Shown here: positions 43,530-51,960 of the stretch, piece after piece
Layout of the letters: every line of letters starts with the position of its first letter
Numbering within the stretch: position 1 is the stretch's first letter
DNA from: an uncultured Castellaniella sp.
Lineage (GTDB): Bacteria; Pseudomonadota; Gammaproteobacteria; Burkholderiales; Burkholderiaceae_B
DNA: 64,000 bases
Reading direction: 5' to 3'
Assembly (NCBI RefSeq): GCF_937988725.1
Contig: NZ_CALKHS010000003.1
Span: 1 to 64,000 of the forward strand
Notes under the pieces: model-generated
Seen by the model: the letters and a program-made list of their open reading frames with translations, nothing else
What the model was told of the DNA's origin: nothing
Database searches by the model: none
Translations under genes and position numbers: made by a program

Positions 43530-44861
43530 ATGCAAAAGCAACAATCTTCTGGCAGGCCGGGCAGGCCTGGGTCATCAAGGCATTACGTGACCGCTGGTGT
43601 CGCCAGCATGCTGGGGACCACGATCGAGTGGTATGACTTTTTTCTGTATGGAACGGCAGCCGCCCTGATTTTCAACAAGATATTCTTTCCGGCGTTCGAT
43701 CCCCTGATGGGGACGCTGGCGGCGTTTGCCACGTATTCGGTAGGTTTTTTCGCCCGTCCGCTGGGCGGGATCGTGTTCGGGCATTTCGGCGACCGGGTCG
43801 GACGCAAGTCCATGCTGCTCATTACCCTGGTGATGATGGGAGTGCCCACCATCCTGATCGGCCTGATTCCGTCTTACGACAGCATCGGCTATTGGGCTGC
43901 CATTTTGCTGGTCATCCTGCGATTTCTGCAGGGCGTGGCCGTCGGTGGCGAATGGGGGGGCGCCGTGCTGATGGCGGTGGAACACGCCCCCGAAGGCAAG
44001 AAAGGCTTTTTCGGCAGTTTGCCCCAGGCCGGGGTGGCGCCGGGCCTGCTTCTGTCGTCTTTTGCCATGGCCGCTGTCGCGGCGTTGCCCGAAGAGCAGA
44101 TGCTCAGCTGGGGCTGGCGCCTGCCGTTTCTGGCCAGCGTGGTGCTGTTGCTGGTGGGTTGGTTCATTCGTATCCGCGTGGCCGAGTCGCCCGATTTCGA
44201 GGCCATGCAATCCGCCGGCAAGAAAGCCGAAGTGCCTCTGCGCACGGTGCTCACCAAGCATCCGCGCAGCGTCTTGCTGGTGATAGGCGCCCGTTTGGGC
44301 GAAGTCACCTGGTTCTATACCGTGGTGACGTTCGCCCTGGCCTATGCCACCGGGACATTGGGGATTCCGAAAATCACGGTGCTCGATGCCATCATGTGGG
44401 GGGCGGCAGTCTCTTTTTTCACCATGCCTTTGTGCGGCATGCTGGGCGATCGCATCGGGCATAAGTACGTCTTCATGCTTGGCGCCATCGGCGTGCTGAT
44501 CGTCGGCAATGTGTTTTTCGACCTGCTGGCGACTGCTGAATTCGGCATGATCACCCTGGGCATGGTGCTGGCCATCGGCTGCGTCTATGCCATGCTCTAC
44601 GGCCCCGAAGGCAGCCTGTTTTCGAGCCAGTTCCCGCCCGAGGTCCGCTATAGCGGCATTTCCCTCGCAGTGCAGATTTCCGGCGCCATCGGCGGCGGTC
44701 TGGCTCCCTTGGTGGCTACGTGGCTGCTGGCCTTGGGCGACGGCAATCCGCGCTACGTGGTGTGGTACCTGCTCAGCCTGGGCGCCATCGCCGGCGTGTG
44801 CGCCTGGCGGATGCGTTCGCGGTCCCTCGTGCTCGAAGGGCGGCAATATGAAGCGGCTTGA
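43530..44861 (+). CDS. MFS transporter, metabolite:H+ symporter (MHS) family
   Basis: 443 residues from ATG 43530 (GGGAGACATGC upstream); starting at 43500 would put a hairpin inside the gene. 12 TM helices. GTTIEWYDFFLYGTAAAL in TM1, GHFGDRVGRKSML loop 2-3 motif and GVAVGGEWGGAVLMAVEHAP are MHS signatures shared with shikimate, proline and citrate symporters. Probably takes up the substrate of the neighbouring enzymes. Stop overlaps the next gene. Confidence 0.94.
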   Translation: MQKQQSSGRPGRPGSSRHYVTAGVASMLGTTIEWYDFFLYGTAAALIFNKIFFPAFDPLMGTLAAFATYSVGFFARPLGGIVFGHFGDRVGRKSMLLITLVMMGVPTILIGLIPSYDSIGYWAAILLVILRFLQGVAVGGEWGGAVLMAVEHAPEGKKGFFGSLPQAGVAPGLLLSSFAMAAVAALPEEQMLSWGWRLPFLASVVLLLVGWFIRIRVAESPDFEAMQSAGKKAEVPLRTVLTKHPRSVLLVIGARLGEVTWFYTVVTFALAYATGTLGIPKITVLDAIMWGAAVSFFTMPLCGMLGDRIGHKYVFMLGAIGVLIVGNVFFDLLATAEFGMITLGMVLAIGCVYAMLYGPEGSLFSSQFPPEVRYSGISLAVQISGAIGGGLAPLVATWLLALGDGNPRYVVWYLLSLGAIAGVCAWRMRSRSLVLEGRQYEAA

Positions 44862-45441
44862 TTATTATTTCTGGCTGAATTCCGATTGGGCCTTGCTGGG
44901 GGCGGATCGCCTGGCGCTGCTGGCTGATCGCCATGGCGTCCAGGTGAACTACAAACCCGTGGATCTGCTGGATGTCTACGCGCGCACGGGGGGCATCCCC
45001 TTGCCCCAGCGCTCAGTCCAGCGCCGGAATTACCGGGAACAGGAATTGCGCCGCTGGATGCCGTTGCTGGGCATGCGGATCAACGTGACGCCCCGGCATA
45101 TGTGCCCGGACGCTTCGCTGGCTTCGCGATTCTTGATCGCGGCCGCGCTGCTGGGGCATCCCGTGGCTCGGTTGCACAAGGACATTCTGGCGGCGCAGTG
45201 GTGCCACGAACAGGATATTTCCCAGGCCGACGTGCTGCTTGATGTAGCCGCGCGGCTGAGCCTGCCCGGGCCTGTCATGCTGCAGCGCGCAGCACAGCCT
45301 GATGCGCAGCAGCAGTACCGGCGATACACGGACGAAGCGGTGTCGGCCGGCGTGTTCGGTTCACCCAGCTATGTGCTGGCGGGGGAAGTCTTCTGGGGAC
45401 AGGACCGGCTGGAATTTCTGGACCGGGCCTTGGCGGCCTGA
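44848..45441 (+). CDS. DsbA-fold protein, 2-hydroxychromene-2-carboxylate isomerase-like
   Basis: 197 residues from ATG 44848, inside the transporter's last codons (14-base overlap). Thioredoxin/GST-kappa-type fold: LDYYFWLNSDWALLGADRL with Ser in the position of the HCCA-isomerase active site instead of CxxC, ASLASRFLIAAALLGHPVA, and the cis-Pro segment GVFGSPSYVLAGEVFWGQDRLEFL. Probably a glutathione-dependent isomerase on an aromatic or unsaturated acid; no naphthalene genes are near, so the substrate is unknown. Confidence 0.85.
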   Translation: MKRLDYYFWLNSDWALLGADRLALLADRHGVQVNYKPVDLLDVYARTGGIPLPQRSVQRRNYREQELRRWMPLLGMRINVTPRHMCPDASLASRFLIAAALLGHPVARLHKDILAAQWCHEQDISQADVLLDVAARLSLPGPVMLQRAAQPDAQQQYRRYTDEAVSAGVFGSPSYVLAGEVFWGQDRLEFLDRALAA

Positions 45442-45490
45442 GACCAGACGCCTGTCTTGTGGCAAGCGTTTCAACATTGAGGATATTCGC

Positions 45491-46018
45491 ATGAGCACTG
45501 TCATGATGAGCCCGCCTGAGCCGACACAGGCGCACCCCGTCGTTCCGGTCTGGACGGGGGTTGTGCGGCATCTGCACATCACGCCGCGCGCTTTTTTGCC
45601 CATGGAATCTTTCCAGGAACTTACGCTGGTGGCTGGCAAGGGCATTGTCGGTGACCGCTATCTGGTCGGTCATGAAAAAGGGTTTTATTCGCATAAGCCC
45701 GAAGACGGGCGCCAGATCACCTTGTTCGAGATCGAAACGCTCGAAGCGCTGCGGCGGGATGCCGGCATTGAAATGCTGCCGCAGGAACATCGCCGTAATG
45801 TCACGGTTGAGGGTGTCCCTCTGAACCATCTGGTTGGAAAGCGATTCTGGCTGGGCGAGGCGCTGCTGGAAGCCACGCGCCTGTCCACGCCGTGCCGGCA
45901 CATCGAGGAAATTCTGGATAAGGCCGTGTTCGATCCCATGATCAATCGGGCGGGGCTCAATTGCAAAATCCTGCAAGGCGGCGTCGTCCGCGTAGGCGAT
46001 CTCGTTCGGTGGGCGTGA
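45491..46018 (+). CDS. MOSC domain protein (molybdenum cofactor sulfurase C-terminal family)
   Basis: 175 residues from ATG 45491. MOSC hallmarks: GKGIVGDRYL (49-58), RRNVTVEGVPLNHLVGKRFWLGEALLE (about 101-127) and the probable Mo-ligand Cys135 in STPCRH. Members such as YiiM and YcbX reduce N-hydroxylated compounds using bound molybdenum cofactor. The next gene, an FMN/2Fe-2S reductase, starts one base after the stop, so the two likely form a redox pair. Confidence 0.9.
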   Translation: MSTVMMSPPEPTQAHPVVPVWTGVVRHLHITPRAFLPMESFQELTLVAGKGIVGDRYLVGHEKGFYSHKPEDGRQITLFEIETLEALRRDAGIEMLPQEHRRNVTVEGVPLNHLVGKRFWLGEALLEATRLSTPCRHIEEILDKAVFDPMINRAGLNCKILQGGVVRVGDLVRWA

Positions 46019-46019
46019 T

Positions 46020-46970
46020 ATGGCGTCCCCGATCAAACATCTCCAGTTGATCGTTCAGGCGCTTGACGAGCCGGTTCCCGGCGTGAAGCGGTTGCTGTTG
46101 GTCGATCAGGATGGTTGGCGATTGCCGGCTTTTCGGCCCGGAGCGCATATCGATCTGCATTTGGACAGCGGTGTGGTGCGCACCTATTCGCTGTGCAATG
46201 ACCCCGAGGACAACCGGCGATATATCGTTGCCGTGAAAAAGGAAACGAATGGCCGGGGCGGGTCCCGCTATGTTCACGAAACCCTGCAGCCGGGCCAGAT
46301 CATTGGCGTCTCGGTGCCCAGATGCGGGCTGGAATTCACCGATTCGGCGATGAATGTCTTCATCGCAGGCGGCATCGGCGTCACGCCCTTTGTGTCGGCC
46401 ATTCGTACGCTGGAGCACCAGGGCAGGGACAACTACGTTCTGCATTGGGCCAGTATGGGGCCGCCCAGCCTGATTGACATGCTGCAGCCGGCGCTCGCGG
46501 CAGGGCGTGTGCATCTATATGATACGAGGCAGGTGGCTCCCCCTGATCTGGGAGCGCTCATTGCATGCTATGGCGGCGCCGCCAAAGCCTTCTGTTGCGG
46601 ACCCGGCGGCATGCTGGATGCTTTTGAGGCTCTGGTGAGTGATTGGCCCGAAGATCGCAAGCATGTCGAGCGCTTTGTCGCGCCCGTCCATGTGCCGGAT
46701 CCGCGCGCCCACCCCTATCGTGTCGTCCTGGCCAAGAGCGGTCGTGAACAGGAAGTGCTGCCCGAAGTTGGCTTGCTGGCTACCTTGGAATCCATGGAAG
46801 CCGACATCATCGTATCGTGCGGAGGCGGGATCTGTGGGGCATGCCGCACGCCCTGGATCGAAGGGCCGCCCATCCACCATGATCGGGTGCTGACGCCCAG
46901 AGAGCGTGAACGCGAGGTCTGCGTTTGCGTTGCGGACTGCGTTGGTCCGACGCTGGTGCTCGATATTTAG
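46020..46970 (+). CDS. PDR/VanB-type oxidoreductase (FMN, NAD(P)H and 2Fe-2S domains)
   Basis: Transfers electrons from NAD(P)H via FMN to a plant-type 2Fe-2S centre and on to a partner. 316 residues: FMN domain (about 1-105, RTYSLCN at 54-60), nucleotide domain (about 110-225, IAGGIGVTPF at 115-124, FCCGPGGML), ferredoxin domain (about 232-316) with Cys267, Cys272, Cys275 (SCGGGICGAC) and a distal Cys near 301-307. The usual partner, a Rieske oxygenase, is absent from the window; the coupled MOSC protein is the obvious candidate acceptor. A strong terminator follows. Confidence 0.93.
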   Translation: MASPIKHLQLIVQALDEPVPGVKRLLLVDQDGWRLPAFRPGAHIDLHLDSGVVRTYSLCNDPEDNRRYIVAVKKETNGRGGSRYVHETLQPGQIIGVSVPRCGLEFTDSAMNVFIAGGIGVTPFVSAIRTLEHQGRDNYVLHWASMGPPSLIDMLQPALAAGRVHLYDTRQVAPPDLGALIACYGGAAKAFCCGPGGMLDAFEALVSDWPEDRKHVERFVAPVHVPDPRAHPYRVVLAKSGREQEVLPEVGLLATLESMEADIIVSCGGGICGACRTPWIEGPPIHHDRVLTPREREREVCVCVADCVGPTLVLDI

Positions 46971-47020
46971 GCTTGCTGACGACGATTAGGGCCGCAGACA
47001 GGACATCGGAGTCGGCCATG

Positions 47021-47059
47021 AAAAATCCCCGCTGCGGAAAAACCGCAGCGGGGATTTTT
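47021..47059. terminator. Bidirectional rho-independent terminator
   Basis: AAAAATCCCCGCTGCGG-AAAAA-CCGCAGCGGGGATTTTT: perfect 17-base arms, A-run on one side and T-run on the other. It lies between the convergent reductase and groEL genes and can end both transcripts. Confidence 0.95.
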
Positions 47060-47117
47060 CTGGCATGTCCTGGCGCGGCGTTTGACACGCTGCTCCAGGA
47101 CGGAGCGAGGCAGGGAC

Positions 47118-48764
<1,647 letters not shown>

Positions 48765-48798
48765 GTTGAAATTCCTTAGGTGTGAGCGATGAGGCGGC

Positions 48799-49086
48799 TT
48801 ACAGGATCACGGCGAGGATTTCTTCCTCGCGGATGACGAGCACTTCGTCGCCATCGACCTTGACGGACTGGCCGGCGTACTTGCCGAACAGGACCTTGTC
48901 GCCGACCTTGACGTCGACGGCGACGACTTTGCCGTCTTCGGTCTTCTTGCCGGGGCCGACGGCCAGGACTTCACCCTGATCGGGTTTTTCAGCGGCGCTG
49001 TCGGGGATGACGATACCCGAGGCAGTGGTGCGCTCGTTGTCCAGACGCTTGACGATCACGCGATCGTGCAAAGGACGCAGTGCCAT
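48799..49086 (-). CDS. groS: Co-chaperonin GroES (10 kDa)
   Basis: 95 residues from ATG 49084-49086 with AGGAGTTCCTCC upstream. MALRPLHDRVIVKRLDNE, the mobile loop TTASGIVIPDSAAEKPDQGEV and KVLFGKYAGQSVKVDGDE are canonical. First gene of groES-groEL. The leader is about 55 bases from the CIRCE element. Confidence 0.99.
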   Translation of the reverse strand: MALRPLHDRVIVKRLDNERTTASGIVIPDSAAEKPDQGEVLAVGPGKKTEDGKVVAVDVKVGDKVLFGKYAGQSVKVDGDEVLVIREEEILAVIL

Positions 49087-49138
49087 GGAGGAACTCCTGT
49101 ACATAAGAAATTGAGGGATGCGAGGCGGTGCTGTGTTG

Positions 49139-49165
49139 TTAGCACTCAACCCCATCGAGTGCTAA
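49139..49165. promoter_or_regulatory. CIRCE operator (HrcA binding site)
   Basis: TTAGCACTC-N9-GAGTGCTAA, a perfect match to the CIRCE consensus at all 18 arm positions. It abuts the -10 hexamer of the groES promoter, sharing one base with it, so HrcA bound here would block RNA polymerase. It predicts an hrcA gene elsewhere in the genome. Confidence 0.95.
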
Positions 49166-49192
49166 TTATAGGGATGATTGGCGGCATTTCAA
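49165..49192 (-). promoter_or_regulatory. Sigma-70 promoter of groES-groEL
   Basis: On the minus strand: TTGAAA (49187-49192), 16-base spacer, TATAAT (49165-49170), followed directly by the CIRCE element. Near-consensus vegetative promoter, with repression by HrcA as the heat-shock switch. No sigma-32-type hexamers were noted here. Confidence 0.85.
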
Positions 49193-49420
49193 GGGGGCGG
49201 CAGGGGCAGTTACATTTGGATGCGGTGCGTCGGAAAGGATGCCGAACCACTGGCGCAGCCTGGAGGGCCGATCTGCGCCGGGTCATTACAGTGTTCGTCA
49301 TGGTTGTAATTTTTTTAGGGATTTCCCGGATGGCTTAGGGGTCGCCGGTGATTCATTTCAACAGCAACGATAAATTTTAGAAATAGATTTGCCGGGCTTC
49401 TCCCTCCAAGATGCATTGAC

Positions 49421-49451
49421 TCGCTACCCGACAGACGTGACTGGGTAACGA
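49421..49451. promoter_or_regulatory. Inverted repeat upstream of tviD-like gene
   Basis: TCGCTACCC-N13-GGGTAACGA, 9-base arms with one mismatch, 28 bases before the start codon. Centre-to-centre distance is about two helical turns, which fits a dimeric regulator; as RNA it would be a 5'-UTR hairpin before the AGGAGAG ribosome site. Confidence 0.4.
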
Positions 49452-49479
49452 GCCGAAATCATTACAGGAGAGCCCTCGA

Positions 49480-51960
49480 ATGACTGCTTTTAACGTCGCT
49501 CCGATAGGAACCTGCCGCATCCATACGCCGCTGCGCGATGCCGCGGGGCGCTACCCGATCAAGCTGCAGCTCGGCCGCAACTACGGTTTCGTGCACACGG
49601 CTGCCGAAGCGCTGCAGCAGGCGCGATTCATGTTCGGCCAGACCGACATCCCCGCCGACGTCCAGCGTCTGGTCTTCCGACCTTCGAGCGGCGGACAGGC
49701 TCGCCGCGGCACCCACAATCCGGCCGACTTGTACGTGGTCGAGCTGTCTTCGCGCAAGCTCCTGACCATTGACGGCTTGCCCATCCAGTCCAACTACCTG
49801 GTCCGCTATTTCAGCGAGTTCTTCGCCGACCGGGCGCGCACCCGCCAGTTCTGGTCCATGGCCAACGCCGACCGGCTGGCCGAACGCCGCGCCATCCTGG
49901 ACCAGGACCCGGTCTTCAGCAGCCTCAACGCGGACGATCGTGACCTGCTCGCCCGCATCGTCAAACGCGATGAGACGGACGAGGAGATCGAACAGGAAAT
50001 GCGCCAGCTCGTCGAGCTGCTGGGCAGGGACAAGGTGGTGTTCGTCACGCACGTCAATGCCACCACGCCGGACAACGCGACCATCGAACAGCGGGCGCAG
50101 CTGATCGCTGCCGTGACCGCCGCCGCCCAGCGCATCGGCGTGCCGTGCTACGACCCGACGCCGCTGATGAACAAGATCGGCCAGGCCGACGCGATGGAGG
50201 ACGGCGGACTCGATCTGACGCACTACACCGCGGTCTTTGCCGAGCGCCTGTACACGGACTGGTACAAGAACTTCATGCGTCCGCGGATGGGCGAATCCGT
50301 CCCGCAGCCCGCCGCGCCCAAGCTCGCCGCCGACGAGAGCGCCGAACACATCGAAAAGCTCTGGGACTCCGGCGATCTGCGAGGGGCCTCGTGCCGCGTG
50401 CGCGAAGTGCTTCGCCGCCACCCCGGGCTGCCCGATCATGTGCTGCTGTTCGCCCGGATCCAGGGGGAACTGGGCGACTACGAGGGCTCGAAGGCGCTGC
50501 TGGACGGCCTGGATGGCGCCCTGGCATCGGGCAGCAAGGCCGAGCAGATCCTGATGCGAAACGAGTTCAAGCTGGGCCACTATGACGTGGCGTACTCGCT
50601 GGCGGCCAGCCTGCTGGGCGACGAAATCGAGACGCCGGACATCGTCCGGATCGCGGCGGTGTCCGCGGGCCATCTGGGCTACGTGGACGAAAGCCTGGGC
50701 ATGTGGAAGCAGTCGTTCCGCATCTCCTCGCCTCAGGACGCGACGGCGGTGGAAGCGGCCGACACGGTGCTGTCGCTGCTGCAGGCTGCCGGCGACATGG
50801 AGGCGGCCGTCCGCTGGGTCCATGAAGTGCGCGCGGCGATCCCTGGTTATGGCCGCGGCTTCGCGGTGCTGTGGCGGGACCGGCTGCTGGCGGGGGACCG
50901 CGAAGCGCTGCGCGGCCTGGCCTCGGAGCATCCCGCGCTGGAGGACGCCGACGCCCTGGAACTGGTCAAGGAGGCCTCGTGGCGAGGCTGCATCATGGCT
51001 GCGGCGACGCTGGCGGTATCTTGCGGCCTGCTCAAGAGCGAGCGGGAGGAGATCGGCGCATGGCTGCGGACGCAATCTTCGGCCTGGGCCGAGGAAGGCA
51101 ATCGCGCGCTGGAGGAAGGACGCCTGCGCGACGCGGCCGAGCGGATCTGCGCGCACCGTCTGCTCAATCCCGACGAGTTGGCCGGCGTGCGGGCGCAGCG
51201 GGCGTTTGAACGCGCGATGCGCCTGGGCGTTCGCGCCGCGCTGGTGGCTGGCAATCACAAGGAAGTGATCGACCTGACCGACCTGGCCATCGACACCAAC
51301 GTGGACTTCCCCGAACTGCACGCGATGCGCGGCCGCGCCGCCGATGCGCTGGGGGACAAGGAGACCGCGATGCGGCATCTGGGGCGGGCGGCGGCCGGCG
51401 AGGCCGCGCCGCTCAGCGCCAAGCTGCACTTCGCGCGGGTCGCGTTCAGCGGCGGCTGGTTCGGCGAAGCCATCGACGCATACAAGGACGTGCTCGCCCA
51501 TGCGTCCGCCGACCAGAGCGCTCGCGACGAAGCGCAGCGCCAGCTCGGCAGGCTGGGCCCGCGCGCGATCCGCGGCGCCCGCCAGATACTGTCCCAAGGG
51601 GACCATCAGGCCGCCTGGAACCTGCTGGAGCGCGTCGCCCGGTCGTGGCCCGAGATGGCGGAAGTGGCTCACGAGAAGCGGCGCATCCTGGCCTATCTGT
51701 ACGCCGACGCGCGCGCGCTGGAGTCGTCGAGCACGACCGAGCGCCTGGACCTGGGCGAGCGCATCCTGAAGCTCGTGCCCGATGATCCCATCGGCCTGCG
51801 TCTTGCCGCCGTGGGCGCCATGCGCCTGCGCCGCTTCGAACAGGCCTTGCCATACTGGAAAAAGCTGAGAGAACGCTCGGATAACCCCGCGCAGTTCGAC
51901 CGTTACATCGAGCGCTGCGCGGTGTGGATCGAGAAGTTCAATCGGAGAAAGGTGGCATGA
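49480..51960 (+). CDS. tviD: TviD-like capsule biosynthesis protein (SGNH/GSCFA-like domain plus TPR)
   Basis: 826 residues, close to Salmonella TviD (about 831). The N-terminal part (about 1-265) looks like an SGNH/GSCFA-type hydrolase or acyltransferase: GTC at 10-12 in the block I position, a central VVFVTHVNA strand (186-194), and DLTH at 245-248, the DxxH pattern of the Asp-His pair. The rest (about 275-826) is helical TPR-like repeats. In Vi synthesis TviD is linked to O-acetylation of the polymer; the same role is inferred here. It opens the locus after AGGAGAGCCCTCGA and overlaps tviE by four bases. Confidence 0.78.
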   Translation: MTAFNVAPIGTCRIHTPLRDAAGRYPIKLQLGRNYGFVHTAAEALQQARFMFGQTDIPADVQRLVFRPSSGGQARRGTHNPADLYVVELSSRKLLTIDGLPIQSNYLVRYFSEFFADRARTRQFWSMANADRLAERRAILDQDPVFSSLNADDRDLLARIVKRDETDEEIEQEMRQLVELLGRDKVVFVTHVNATTPDNATIEQRAQLIAAVTAAAQRIGVPCYDPTPLMNKIGQADAMEDGGLDLTHYTAVFAERLYTDWYKNFMRPRMGESVPQPAAPKLAADESAEHIEKLWDSGDLRGASCRVREVLRRHPGLPDHVLLFARIQGELGDYEGSKALLDGLDGALASGSKAEQILMRNEFKLGHYDVAYSLAASLLGDEIETPDIVRIAAVSAGHLGYVDESLGMWKQSFRISSPQDATAVEAADTVLSLLQAAGDMEAAVRWVHEVRAAIPGYGRGFAVLWRDRLLAGDREALRGLASEHPALEDADALELVKEASWRGCIMAAATLAVSCGLLKSEREEIGAWLRTQSSAWAEEGNRALEEGRLRDAAERICAHRLLNPDELAGVRAQRAFERAMRLGVRAALVAGNHKEVIDLTDLAIDTNVDFPELHAMRGRAADALGDKETAMRHLGRAAAGEAAPLSAKLHFARVAFSGGWFGEAIDAYKDVLAHASADQSARDEAQRQLGRLGPRAIRGARQILSQGDHQAAWNLLERVARSWPEMAEVAHEKRRILAYLYADARALESSSTTERLDLGERILKLVPDDPIGLRLAAVGAMRLRRFEQALPYWKKLRERSDNPAQFDRYIERCAVWIEKFNRRKVA

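Larger units (their letters stand above)
49087..49479. other. Intergenic region between groES and the capsule locus
   Basis: 393 bases without a gene. The groES side (to about 49195) holds its leader, CIRCE and promoter. The rest is the presumed promoter region of the tviD operon: AT-rich around 49300-49400 with a T7 run at 49310-49317, and an inverted repeat at 49421-49451. I could not identify a clear sigma-70 pair for tviD; TTGACT at 49416-49421 lacks a good -10. Confidence 0.6.

Noticed and set aside
46020..46970. Reductase component of a vanillate or phthalate Rieske oxygenase
   Set aside because: The domain layout fits, but no oxygenase alpha subunit is in the window; recorded as a reductase with unknown acceptor instead.
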